The translations under genes were made by a program, and so were the position numbers. A stretch of DNA of 64,000 nucleotides from the NCBI RefSeq assembly GCF_018991925.1, contig NW_024724368.1, forward strand, positions 937,319 to 1,001,318. Reading direction: 5' to 3'. The stretch is from Homarus americanus (lineage: Eukaryota; Arthropoda; Malacostraca; Decapoda; Nephropidae). Position 1 is the stretch's first letter, and the number at the start of each line of letters is the position of its first letter. Below, piece after piece: positions 34,983 through 46,081 of this stretch. Below the pieces are notes generated by a model, which ran no database searches, was not told the origin of the DNA, and saw nothing but the letters and a program-made list of their open reading frames with translations.

Positions 34983-35955
34983 TGTGTGCATTCTGTGTTT
35001 TGTTTCCCCTGTGCTTCGTGCATTCTACATTTTGTGTTCTGACGTGAGAATCCTCGTTGATGAGTTACAGATTATTAATTTGTGTAGCCAACAATCTCGG
35101 GAACTCCTACAATTCTAATAGTCTTTTTTATATACAACGATAACAAGTGGAGCGTATTATGGTATGGAGTTGTTCATGTGTCTCCATGTCTCTTTGTCTC
35201 AATGGCTGTCTTGGTCTGCCTGTCTCCAAGTCTGTGTTCGTCTATCTGTCTCCATGTCTGCCTTTGTGTGTGTCTCAATCTGTCTCCATATCAGTCTGTT
35301 TATCTACCTGGCCGGCTGTTAAACATCATTTATCGTGAAGGTCCTATTAGTACACGACAACGTAGAGACACCAGCCTATATCGCTATTAATAAATTAGTT
35401 CTGCCCCTCAGTGTATATCCATTAAGGTCGCGTCATGTCTTAGTTGTTAAAGCGCTGTAATACATTGTAGTAACGCATTGTAGCACGCGTATGTACAGTA
35501 CACTAATTATCCCGAGAGGAGGTTACTCAGCAGCCCTGTGAGGTACCGTGGTAGGGTGTGAGTAGTAGCGGAAGTAGTAGTAGTAGTAGGAGCTATTATA
35601 TTGGTAGTGGCGAGACTAGGGAGCGTTTCTAGGCCACCACCACACCTACCACCACCAGCACCACTATCGTCTCCAGGGACACCCAAGGCCCCGTGTTTAC
35701 CTGGTGGCCGCCCGAGCCCTCATCACTCATGCCCGGACGACGTGTAATGAATGCAGATGACAAGCCACAAACCTCCCGACGACGCCCCCTTCCTCCCCTC
35801 CCCCTCCTTTACACGCGCAATTTTCTCCCGTGTTCAGTCACCTCCAGCATCTGTATATCCTGAGACAATCATCTTAATCTTTCGACATTAAGGTTCTCGG
35901 GGGAGGAGGAAATGCATTGTTTACTGATGTATAATTGGGGGAAATCTATGCAAAT
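34983..35955. other. Non-coding stretch
   Basis: TGTCTCCA-rich part at 35175-35300 and a short AGT run at 35575-35590. No gene recognised. Confidence 0.5.
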
Positions 35956-35959
35956 TTAG

Positions 35960-35960
<1 letters not shown>

Positions 35961-35997
<37 letters not shown>
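35961..35997. repeat. (GA)n microsatellite
   Basis: About 18 GA units. AAATTTAGTGG flanks it on the left and recurs at 36046-36057, so a local duplication is likely. Confidence 0.95.
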
Positions 35998-35999
<2 letters not shown>

Positions 36000-36353
36000 G
36001 AATGAACGGGAAAGGTTGATTTTGTTTCATATGGAGAAAATTATGCAAATTTAGTGGGGGATGAAGAGAGAGAGGGAGGGAGGGGTGTCGACGTAACCCG
36101 GGAGAGGATGGGGGTGGTGGGGGAGTTGATCACACCTTCCCGTAATCCCACACTTCCTTCCTCGCCGCTGATCACCGTGTAATGCCATTCAAACCATCGT
36201 CACTAATCCCTGCTGCCGTAAAGCCATTTAACACTACACACCCAACTAACCAAACTCTCTCTCCCTTTCTCCCTAACTTAAATTTCCAGAAGTTTCCTCG
36301 GGTAAATATTTGAATATAATATATTTTCATTATTCATACTTTTACCCCTTCCC

Positions 36354-36354
<1 letters not shown>

Positions 36355-36385
<31 letters not shown>

Positions 36386-37085
36386 TCCTTCCTTTATCTC
36401 TCTTCTAATGTTTGTCCTTCCCTCCCACTCCCATCCTACCTCTCTCCTTCCCTCCCCCTCCTCTCTCCCTTCCTTCTTCCCTCCATAAAGCAGAAAATCT
36501 CTATTACACAATCCTAGTAAAGGTCAAACCGGTAGCACAGGAGGAAGGAAGTGAGGAAGGGGTGAGGAAATTGAGGGGGGTGAGGGACGGAAGGGGGTAG
36601 ATGGGGGAGGAGGAAGGGATGGATAGATGGAGGAATGGAAGGAGAAAAGGGGAAGGATGGGAGGGAGGGATGCAGGTAGGATGGGGAAGGAGGAAGGGAA
36701 GGATGGATAGATGGAGGAGGGAGGGAAGTTTGGATGGATAACTACAGTAGATGAAGGGAATGGAATAGAGAAGGAGAACGCTAAAAAAGGGGGAGAGAGA
36801 CGGGAAGAAAAAAAGGAGAGAAAGAGAAGAGGGAGAGAGATGAAGGAAGAAAGATAAAAGGGTGTGGTGGGAGGAGGAGGAAGAAGGAAGCGAACGAGGA
36901 AGAACAAAAAAGATTAACATGAAAAGCCATTGTGAAGGACTTAGTTTGTGTGGGTGGGGAGGGAGAGGAGGGAGAAGAGGGGAGAGGGTGGGGCGGGAGG
37001 GAGAGGTGGGTGAGGAGGAAGAGGAGGGAGAGAGAGGTGGGCAGAGAGGCAGAGGTGGGTGGGGGCGGAGAGGGGGAATGGGTGA
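36355..37085. repeat. CT tract then long purine-rich tract
   Basis: (CT)n at 36358-36384 and CCCTCC-rich sequence to 36485. From 36540 to 37085 there are GGAAGGAGGAAGGG and GGGAGAGG-type diverged repeats. Several Ser/Pro/Leu- or Gly/Glu/Arg-rich frames (up to 138 aa) are artefacts. Confidence 0.88.
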
Positions 37086-38195
37086 GTGTTAATATTACTG
37101 CGCATTAAGGGAATAAATGAGGAAAATACGTGGATGTTGTTTTGTTGTGAGAGAGAGAGAGACAGAGAGAGATAATTAATTATTCTTTCCTCATCTATAC
37201 TATACTGAATAATAACAAGACCTGAAAACACAATATCTCCCTCATACTGTGTTGTGTGTTTCCTGACCTCATGTTACACGACCGCTGTGATATGTGACAC
37301 TGAGCTGACGTTACTCTGTGTTGGCTGTGGGAATTTTTGCTGGGCGGGAAGGTGTGGTACGTAGGGAATGTTAGTTTTTTTTTTCCTGTTGTGGCTCCTG
37401 TGTTAGGTAGGAGTTGTGTTTCCCCTGCTGTGGCTCCTGTGTTAATAGGACTTGGTATTGTACCCTGGTGTGTCTTACATTACTCAAACACGATCCTTAT
37501 TCAAAGTACAAAACAAACACACACAGATTTGTATTAGAAATGCCAATACTGTTATGTTGGTTTTAATAAGTGTAAAGTATTTTAGCCCCATTTTAAGACT
37601 TTTTAATGTGCTATTAAACATAAACATTTTATTAAGGATGCTTTACCAACCATTAATACTTTTTCACCTCAAAAAATTACTGCGAAGGACAGATTTGGAA
37701 AACACAAACTTTGATCAGTCATCCAGACTCACCCTACAAGCTTAAAGGCCAAAACTAAGTTTAAGTTCATCGTAATACATGGACAGACCCTTCTACGTTT
37801 GAGAGAGAGAGAGGTAGTTACAACTTGGCTCCCCTGGACCCGTATAATACGTGATCTGAACACATTTGAATCAGAGGCTCAGACTCAGAGCCCAACCATG
37901 AACAGAAGCAGTCAGTCACCAGTTATACTGGACAGTGGCAACTTGGCTCCTTTATGATCAGGATCTGAGATGTGTGCAGCCCTGTAAAAAATCTTATTAT
38001 ACACTTAGTTCATATCCATGTAATCAGTACACGTATAGTCGTATATTGAACGGTGAACGGAAATAAAATCATAAGAAAAGTCACATGACTTGTACACATT
38101 GACAAGTTAAGTTAAGTAGCTTAGGTTTCTGCCGTGTGTTTTTTACTGACTGTTTTTCTTGACTCTTTTTCTGGATTCTATTTAACGACCACATG
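37086..38195. other. Non-coding stretch
   Basis: A local duplication TGTGGCTCCTGTGTTA is at 37390 and 37430. The frames at 37337-37745 are unrecognised. Confidence 0.5.
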
Positions 38196-38202
38196 GACAT
38201 AA

Positions 38203-38883
38203 GAACATAAGAAAATAAGGAGTCTGCAATAGGCCGGTTGGCCTGTGCCTGGCAGCTCCTGTCGAGAGTTACTACCACTCTCTATCATCCATGAATCTAT
38301 CTAGCCTCCCTTTGAAACTTTCCAGCGTTCCAGCACTTACTGCAAAGTTGCTAAGCTTGTTCCACTCGTCCACCACCCTATTTGTGAACCAGTTCCTTCC
38401 TATCTCCCTCCTAAACCTAAACTTATCTAACTTCAATCCGTTGCTCCGAGTCCTATCCTGCTCGGATATTATAAGAACTTTATCTATATCACCTTTATTG
38501 ATTCCTTTCACCCACTTAAATACTTCTATCATATCTCCCCGCACCCTTCGTCTTTCTAGGGAATGCAAGTTTAGTTTCTTTAACCTATCCTGATATGGAA
38601 GGTTTCTAAGTCCCGGAATCATTTTCGTCATTCTTCGTTGCACCGACTCTAGTGAAATGATATCCATTCTATAATAAGGGCACCAGAACTGAACCGCATA
38701 ATCGAGGTGCAGCCTGACTAGCGCAAGATATAGTTGCAGTAAGACCTCTGCACTCTTATTACTTACACTTCTAGATATAAAACCCAATACTCTGTTTGCC
38801 TTATTTCGAACATTAACGCACTGTTTTCTAGGCCGTAGGTCCGGGCTTACAAGTACCCCTAGGTCTCTTTCACAAGTCGACAT
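38203..38883 (-). mobile_element. CR1-like LINE, subfamily A, copy A4
   Basis: Minus-strand 3' part of subfamily A, flanked by the 7-bp direct repeat GACATAA (38196-38202 and 38879-38885, the second overlapping the element by microhomology). It begins at STCERDLGVLV and ends at DREW plus the 3' tail. It is the best-preserved A coding segment in the window. Confidence 0.95.
38272..38883 (-). pseudogene. LINE C-terminal domain of A4, open but 5'-truncated
   Basis: An uninterrupted frame of about 203 codons, covering CERDLGVLVSPDLRPRK, SRSVSNKSAEVLLQLYLALV, HLDYAVQFWCPYY, ESVQRRMTKMIPGLRNL, LERRRVRGDMIEVFKWVKG, GFKLDKFRFRREIGRN and DEWNKLSNF. This is the region after the reverse transcriptase core of CR1-like elements. 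It contains no catalytic domain, so it is a fragment despite being open. Confidence 0.9.
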
Positions 38884-38885
38884 AA

Positions 38886-40910
38886 CGCATCATTGGTGGT
38901 GGTGATTATTGGTGTTGGTGTAGGTAGTGGTAGTGGGTGGTGGTAGCAGTGATGAGTTGTCTTGACCATGGAAGTGGACCCTCGTGGAGTACAGAGCAAA
39001 TGTTTGCTTGTATTGTGAAAATATTGTGAGTAGTCGTCTGAGTTTGCGTGTGTGTCAGTCTGTCTGTTTCGCGTGTTTTTCCAAGCTTTTAAAGGAATTT
39101 CACTGATACTAACGCAGACTGTGTGTGTGTGTGTGTGGACATTACAGTAAATAAATAACAAGTCACCTCAGGCCAGATCCACATAACTCCCGGATCCTCC
39201 CAGTTGTTCTCAACCACCACCCACCTGCAGTAGCCTCCCTCCTCCACCTGCAGTAGCCCCTCCCTCCTCCACCTGCCGCACTGTGCTGTGCTGACCTTCC
39301 ACGTCCACTGTCCCACCCACTCAAATTACCCACCATTACGCGCGATTTAACCTTGGTTCACTAGGTCACTTATCGAGGTCAGTTTAAATGATGGGACTGA
39401 CATAGCAACAGGTAAAAGTACTGTATATTGAGGCCAGGGAGAATTGTAAGAACATTTAGAGGAATTTTATGGAAACTAAGACTGGTGACGGGTATAAGTT
39501 AAAGCTGAATACTGTGAGGGTTTTTTTATTCAGCTATAAGGTTTGCGGTTTGTTCTTTTATAATTTATATTTGTTATTATTGGTGGATCGATATACGGTT
39601 CTTTTATTACGTGATTGAATACTTAATAGCCAGTGGTTTCTGTTCCCGGTAGAGAGTTAGTAAGCTCCCAGTATTATGACAACACAAAGATGGAGGCCCT
39701 GAGTTAACACAGTTGTATGAAGAAGTTAAACCTGAAATATGATGCTACTGATGTAAGTGTTAGTTCAAGCGAAGCCAGGAAAAAAAAGTTACAATACAAA
39801 CACAGTATAGGTCACCTCAACGTGACCTCACACCAAACACCTGGTCAAAAAAAAATTATCGGATTAGACAACCTGTGGTCACAATGACCTCACCTGACTG
39901 GATTAAGGTAAGTCAGGTGAGGCTATAGTTGATAAATGTGCAGACCTGAACTATGATATCAATGTGCAAACCTGTGACTTTATTTCCGTTCACCAGTTTA
40001 AGCTACTCAAGTTGAACTCTAAGGAATCCTCAACCTCTGAAAATTTCCCAGTTAGATTTTCTCCAGTTTATTTTTTTCCTAATGTCTCCTACAGTACAAA
40101 AAATTCTATATCTAGTTTCCCTTAATTAGTTTTTTTTATTCCAAACAGTTTTAATTAAATTCTATCAAGGTTTATGTCTATATAATAACTTCCACAGTCA
40201 TATTTTCTCCACCTTCATCCAGTTCCATTTAAATTGTTTCTGCATTATGCTTGGTGTAAATGTCTTTTTTCGGTACAACGCTTAAAATTTTCCTCGGCTC
40301 CTGATTTTCTATGAGTATGAAATAACATTAACCCCTTTAGTTTGGTATTCAGTAAATAAGACTCGTTTCTATATTAATCCAACTTTCTGTGAGTGATATT
40401 ATATCTTCTCTCTGTACATACAAATGTTCTTATTTCTTTCATTTTACATCTAATATTACTAATGTTCGCATCGTAAACACTGAGGCAACTTTAACACTTC
40501 TCCTCCCTACAATCTACCAACTTTTAGCCTCATGTGTCTGACTAATTATGTTTTAGTGTCACTATTGATGCAGTTTCTTAGTACCCTTCTGTTACACCTT
40601 CTCTTGCCTCTATCAACAAAGTGTTAAATGACCGTGACATCCTAGCTGCTACGCCCTTAAGTGAGGTGGTCATAGCTGCCTCCCCACCCCGAGACAGATG
40701 CATCCCAACCCTTGCATACAAGTCATTTCTGCCATAGAATTTGTTCCGGTTGTCGACGAGTGGAATTAGTTTTAGTTTGCAATATTTGTCCAGTCAGCAG
40801 CTGATACCAACTGCCCTGGTCAGCTATTCACCACCACCAGCTCACCTTCCCGGGTAAAGGTGTGACCGTCCCTCCCAGGTAATTTACTTGACCTCACTCT
40901 TGTCTTAGTG
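38886..40910. other. Non-coding stretch
   Basis: GGTGGTGGT-like part at 38893-38945, a (GT)n run at 39119-39138 and a CCTCCACCTGCAGTAGCC duplication at 39220-39275. Otherwise AT-rich and unrecognised. Confidence 0.5.
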
Positions 40911-41095
40911 ACGCCCCAAGAGGATCTTCACCTGGGTGTGCCTCATTGTTCCCCCAGAGGATCAACTTTACCTGGGTGTGCCTCATTGTTCTCCTTAAGG
41001 ACCTACTTCACCTAGGCGTGTCTCAGTGTAACTCCCAGAGGATTTATATCACCTAGGTGTGTCTCGGCGTCTCTACGTCACCCGGGTGTGTCTCC
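40911..41095. repeat. 40-bp minisatellite
   Basis: CCTGGGTGTG or CCTAGGTGTG recurs at 40931, 40971, 41011 and 41052, with a last variant at 41081. Spacings are 40, 40, 41 and 29 bp. The unit includes AGAGGATC and CTCATTGTT. Confidence 0.92.
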
Positions 41096-41970
41096 CTGCT
41101 CTGTGCTCCCTATTTCTTCTTTGTCAGTGCCTTGTGTAACGTCAGGAGGACAATAGCGCGGTTTGAGACAAACAGCTCCGTCAAAACACTCGAGACGGGT
41201 CATCAATCACGGAAACACGAGCAAAAAACCGTAAATAAGGCCGGACTTGTGGCACAACAGGAAGGTATTAGAGGGAGCGACGGAGTCCCACAAAGCTAAC
41301 TGACTGAGGTTCCACGCTGCCTGCCATCTATTACTATGTTTTTACTACGTGAGACCTGAAAATCCTTTCCAGTTTTTTACCGTGGTCGCCGGTAGACATT
41401 CTGTTGTAGATTTATGAGATATTTTTGATGACGTCACCGAATAGGACCGACTTACTTATCATAGTATGTACGGAAAACAACAGATCAATATAGTTTGAGG
41501 AACTGGAAAGAGGAAATATATTATTACACTGAACAACTTGAAATAATACCACAATATAGAACCTAATATTTATTTTCGCAAGAGTATCTGGAAAACAATG
41601 AACATCTAAAGTAAACAGCACTATACAGCTGCTAATTTCTTTTTGCAGGATTATCTAGATGACGTATTATATAGGCTATACCAGAAAACAAAACTCAATC
41701 CTTGTGAAATTTTTCTTATATATTAAAAACCAATTTTTTATGAACTTTATAGAGAAATCAGTATTGCTCAAAGTGGTTATTCAGAGCCGTCATCACCCTT
41801 ATCAGATGCACACTAGAATTACTCTCGTCAATGTAAACTATAACAGCTAAACATATTCTCACAGACAAGACACGCACACCTGTCTACAGTACACCGCGCT
41901 CAGCCTCCATGGCCCAGAACTTGATGAGACAATTGGTTTATCACTGAAGAGACTTTGAGGAAAACTATAA
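41096..41970. other. Non-coding, nothing recognised
   Basis: AT-rich. The 63-80 aa frames are unrecognised. Confidence 0.5.
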
Positions 41971-41974
41971 AAAG

Positions 41975-42082
41975 TAATCCAAATTACACCAAATGAAATC
42001 CACAACGAAATAAAATCCACATTTGAAATAAAATCCGCACACGAAATGGAATCCACACAAAAGGAAATCCACATAAGAAAGC
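41975..42082. repeat. About 20-bp tandem repeat (GAAATAAAATCCACA)
   Basis: Five diverged copies of GAAATNNAATCCACANNC. The minus-strand frame (FISNVDFISLWISF) is repeat translation. Confidence 0.85.
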
Positions 42083-42099
42083 AGTCTGTGATCCTTGAT

Positions 42100-42410
42100 T
42101 CTCACAGTCCTAGATGGATGTAGGCCACGACTCCTGGACGTTTGGGCCATGGGTCAAAGTAATATAAATAACAACATAATAATAACATATGTGAAATATC
42201 ACTTTCTTTTGATAACACATATCATAATTTCTCATACGAAACACAAACCTAACCTAACGTAACGTGAAGGTTGTACTATGGGATTAAAATTTACAGTCAG
42301 GAAAATTTTGGCCACGTCCACCCTACATGCAGCTCGTAGCCAAAAAACGTCCAGGGGTCGTGTCTCTTGACCCACACGTCTGTGGCCCAAACATCCATCA
42401 CCCTCAAAGA
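42100..42410. repeat. Imperfect inverted repeat
   Basis: The left arm has GATGGATGTAGGCCACGA then CTCCTGGACGTTTGGGCC (42115-42148) and GGGTCAA (42151). The reverse complement of 42339-42400 has GATGGATGTTTGGGCCAC, GTGGGTCAA and CACGACCCCTGGACGTTTTT. The central 190 bp includes a short CCTAACCTAACG patch (42248-42260). Confidence 0.6.
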
Positions 42411-42436
42411 TAATGATCCCAATCCATGTTTTGAGC

Positions 42437-43896
42437 ATATAAGAACATAAGAATGGAGGAAATTGCAGCGGGCCTATTGGCCCATACTGGGCAGTCCCAT
42501 TTACACCCAACCCCTATTGCTCATATAAGCATCCAACCTATGTTTGAAGCTATTCAGCGTATTCGAGTTAATGATGATATTTGGCAACTTGTTCCATTCA
42601 TCCACTACTCTGTTTCCAAACCAGTGTTTACCTATTTCACGCCTAAATCTAAATTTGTCTAATTTAAAACCATTGTTACGAGTTCGCTCCTGGTTGGATA
42701 GTTTGAGTACCTTTGTAATGTCCCCTTTGTTTAGCCCTGCCTTCCACTTATACACCTCTATCAGGTCGTCCCTCGCTCTACGTCTCTCGAGGGGGTGCAA
42801 ATTAAGATGCTTTAACCTGTCTCTATACTCAAGGTTCCTAATGCCAGGGATTAGTCTTGTCATTCTCCTCTGAATTCTTTCCAAGGATTCTATATCCATT
42901 CTGTAATACGGTGACCAGAACTGAACTGCGTAATCCAGCTGTGGTCTCACAAGTGCAAGATACAGTTTTAGAATGACCTCGATAGTCTTGTAACTAACAC
43001 TCCTTTGTATGAACCCAAGTACTTTATTAGCCTTGTTACGAGCAAACACACATTGTTTACTTGGCTTAAGGTTCCTACTTATCATTACTCCTAAATCTCT
43101 CTCGCAGTCGGATTCTCTATGGCATCGTTGTTCATCTGGTATCTGGTTTCCCTGTTTACATCTCCTATACTGAGTACTTTACATTTGTCCACGTTAAATT
43201 TCATCTGCCATTTTTCAGACCATTCGAAATTTTTTTTTAGATCTTCCTGTAGTTTTGCTGAGTCCTCGTCAGATTTAATAACACGTCCTATTTTAGTGTC
43301 ATCAGCAAATTTGCTTATGTTGCTGTCTATGCCGATATCTATGTCGTTTATGTATATAATAAATAATAATAGTCCAAGTACTGAGCCTTGGGGAACTCCA
43401 CTTGTGACGTTGCTCCAATGGGACTTACTGCCATTAATGCTCACTCGCTGTTTCCTGTCCTTTAACTACGCCCTAATCCATTTAAGGATAATACCTTTGA
43501 TGCCATGTGCTTCTACCTTTCTAATTAGTCTTTCGTGAGGGACTCTGTCGAAGGCTTTGCTAAAGTCGAGATAAACCACATCATAATTGTGCCCCTCGTC
43601 CACCGATTCGAAAGCTGATGAAAAGAATGTTAATAGATTAGTTAAACATGAACGTCCGCTTGTGAAGCCATGCTGGGAATCATTGTTCAATCGGTGCTTC
43701 TCCAGGTGATTTCGAATAGAGTTTGAAATGATTGCTTCCGGTAATTTGCCTACAATTGATGTTAGACTGATTGGGCGGTAGTTAATGGATAGTGATCTAT
43801 CCCCCTTCTTGAAAATCGGTATAACATTTGCTATCCTCCAGGATTCTGGTACTACACCTGTTTTCAAGGACATGTTAAACAACTTTGCTAAGGGCA
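42437..43896 (-). mobile_element. CR1-like LINE, subfamily B, copy B3
   Basis: Longest well-preserved B copy. On the minus strand it runs from inside the reverse transcriptase (PLAKLFNMSLKTG) to the 3' tail CCATTCTTATGTTCTTATG. Its 5' end joins, at a TG microhomology near 43896, a short piece of another B copy (43897-43919). Confidence 0.93.
42501..43896 (-). pseudogene. Reverse transcriptase of B3, nearly intact but 5'-truncated
   Basis: Blocks in order: WRIANVIPIFKKGDRSLSIN, YRPISLTSI, NDSQHGFTSGRSCLTNLLTF, YDVVYLDFSKAFDRVPHERL, then SGVPQGSVLGLLLFIIYIND, the catalytic FADDTKIG, KWQMKFNVDKCKV, and the C-terminal domain down to YMSNRGWV. Only two lesions are obvious. A TAG stop near 43465 stands where related copies have Trp (AWL-KDRKQ), and a one-base frameshift near 43110 lies between the reverse transcriptase and C-terminal frames. 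Few lesions suggest a relatively young copy. The endonuclease and ORF1 are absent. Confidence 0.9.
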
Positions 43897-43925
43897 ACAC
43901 ATTGCTGCCTCGGTTTAAGGTTCCT

Positions 43926-44520
43926 AAGAACATAAGAAAATAAGGAGTATGCAATAGGCCGATTGGCCTGTGCATGGCAGCTCCTGTCTGGTTACAACCA
44001 CTGTCTATCGTCCATGAATCTATCTAACCTTCTTTTAAAACTTTCCAGAGTTCCAACACTTACTACAAAGCTGCTAAGCTTGTTCCACTCGTCCACCACC
44101 CTATTTGTGAACCAGTTTCTTCCTATCTCCCTCCTAAACCTAAACTTATCCAACTTAAATCCGTTGCTCCGAGTCCTATCCTGCTCGGATATTATAAGAA
44201 CTTTATCTATATCCCCTTTATTGATTCCTTTCACCCACTTAAATACTTCTATCATATCTCCCCGCACTCTTCGTCTTTCTAGGAAATGCAAGTCTAGTTT
44301 CTTTAACCTATCTTGATAGGGAAGGTTTCTAAGTCTAAGAATCATTTTCGTCATTCTTCGCTGCACCGACTCCAGTGAATTGATATCCATTCTATAATAA
44401 GGGCACCAGAATTGAACAGCATAATCGAGATGCGGCCTGACTAGCGCAAGATATAGTTGTAACATGACCTCTGCACTCTTATTACTTACACTTCTAGATA
44501 TAAAACCTAATACTCTGTTT
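43926..44520 (-). mobile_element. CR1-like LINE, subfamily A, copy A5 inserted in a B copy
   Basis: Minus-strand 3' part of subfamily A, beginning at TEYWVLYLEV-equivalent sequence (NRVLGFISRSVSNKSAEV region) and ending in the 3' tail. It is flanked by a perfect 6-bp direct repeat GTTCCT (43920-43925 and 44521-44526). Outside the repeats, both flanks belong to the same B-type sequence: AAGGTTCCTACTCATCATTA is restored when A5 is removed. The frame 43992-44465 is open. Confidence 0.95.
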
Positions 44521-44526
44521 GTTCCT

Positions 44527-44680
44527 ACTCATCATTACCCCTAAATATTTCTCACAGTCGGCTTTTTCTATATCAACGTTGTTCATCTGATATCTGGTTT
44601 CCCTATTTACATTTCCTAGGCTAAGTACTATACTTCCATATTAAATTTCGTATGCCAATTTTCAGACCAATGGATTCAAC
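44527..44680 (-). mobile_element. CR1-like LINE, subfamily B fragment B4 (host of A5)
   Basis: Aligns to 43085-43220 of copy B3 (post-reverse-transcriptase region: GDVNRETRYQMNN then DCE, LGVMMS). Its continuation lies across A5 at 43897-43919 (AACCTTAAACCGAGGCAGC), which matches the NLKPSKQC codons of B3. No 3' end of this copy remains. Homology fades near 44680. Confidence 0.85.
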
Positions 44681-45190
44681 TTTCCTGAAGAAGTGCTCTA
44701 CTGGGGTCCTTATAACACATTAATATTTACGTCAATTAAATTTATATAATTCTTCCCCCAAATTTTCAGTATTTAGTGAAGTACTTGCTGCGAAAATTTA
44801 GATCACAATACTGTTTTGTAAAGATGAAAAATATTATTCACTCAATTTTCTTACCCACACCAACACAATAAGGTGAAAAATCTTTCATACGTAAATCAGA
44901 AATCCGATCGATGACGGAAATTCTAACTTGCCTTTTACTTTACGGCTCTTAAGCTGACTTTCTTGAATTTTCTCAAGGCTTGGGAAGGCTCAAGGCTGAC
45001 AGTAACAAGATTCGTCACGCGTGTGTGGGGTCGTCACGGCCTCTTGCCCCTGTTACTGGCCCAGTGTCAACCTACGACGGCTGATCACAAGGTGGACCAA
45101 TTCACTGAAATTTCTCACGGACACGTAGGTGATCATTGATGGACATAAAGATAAAACTTCCATTTTTAACACCAAATTTATTTTACTTGA
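44681..45190. other. Non-coding, nothing recognised
   Basis: AT-rich; no frame or repeat of note. Confidence 0.5.
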
Positions 45191-45196
45191 CTTTTC

Positions 45197-45340
45197 GGAT
45201 CAACTGAAAAATCATCACTCCAGCTTATTTCACCTAAAGATTAACCTCCCTAAAACTATATAAAGGGATGAGGTTAGGTTAGGTTAGGTTATGTTAGGTT
45301 AGGTGAAATAAGCTGTAGTGGAAATGCTCCATGTGATTCT
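45197..45340. mobile_element. Inverted-repeat element with TTAGG core, copy 3
   Basis: Clearest copy. Left arm 45197-45240 reads GGATCAACTGAAAAATCATC then ACTCCAGCTTATTTCACCTA. Right arm reverse-complemented from 45339 reads GAATCACATGGAGCATTTCC then ACTACAGCTTATTTCACCTA. The inner 17 bp (CAGCTTATTTCACCTAA) are identical, and about 31 of 41 arm positions agree by eye. The core is GGTTAGGTTAGGTTAGGTT plus further units, the arthropod telomere-type repeat. About 144 bp in all, with no coding capacity. Confidence 0.75.
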
Positions 45341-45569
45341 GAATAATGATCTTTTTATACAACCTAAACAATGACGTTACTGGGGGAGTGCCGAGCTTGT
45401 GTGGCATGTTCTTACAGTCTGTTACAAAAGCAGTGGCTGACGTTACAGTGAGTTACATAGTTAACCTTGGCTGTGGCATTTCCAGTTCTGGAGTAACCAG
45501 ACATCTTACCTAAACAAACCGAGTTGAGATTAGGCATCCACACCTGCATAAGTCAACGTTATCTGTGTT

Positions 45570-45725
45570 TACTTTAAAAGATTAAATTACGTTAGGTTAA
45601 GTTTGGTTTAAGTTAGGGCTGGGTTGGGTTGGATTAGGTTAGGTTGAGTTAGGATTGATTTGGTTAGGTTAGGTTAAGTTACGTTAGTATTGATTTGGTT
45701 AGATTAGGTTAGGCTAGGTTAAGAT
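45570..45725. repeat. TTAGG-type degenerate patch
   Basis: Mixed GGTTAGGTTA and diverged pentamers, with ATTGATTTGGTTAG seen twice (45654, 45691), so the patch has a higher-order duplication of about 37 bp. No clear inverted arms. Confidence 0.85.
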
Positions 45726-46005
45726 AGAATCCTCAAGTATGTCAAATAGCAGCAAGGAATTATACAAGAAGTAACACGTGTGACTCAAGGTCATTCGAGC
45801 AGCGCCAGGTGAGTTACGAGGCCAGGGAAGTCACAAACAGGGGAACAGAAGGCAGGGTCAGGCAGGTAGCTGTACTGTAGGACTCAGGCAGTATGGGAGC
45901 GGAAACACCTATTATGCAGATTAGTCAGTTTTCTCTCCATTACACGGTTTACTCACTTACCCCTGGTTCACAAATCCTGGGGTCGTGACGTCAGGGGTCA
46001 CGCAC

Positions 46006-46011
46006 ACACGC

Positions 46012-46048
<37 letters not shown>
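46006..46048. repeat. (CA)n microsatellite
   Basis: About 20 CA units with two CG interruptions at the left. Confidence 0.97.
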
Positions 46049-46050
<2 letters not shown>

Positions 46051-46081
46051 CTCTCTCCTTGTCTGTACTTTTGTAACTCGT

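Noticed and set aside
45270..45310. True telomere or chromosome end
   Set aside because: TTAGG arrays here are short, degenerate, in both orientations and bounded by inverted arms.
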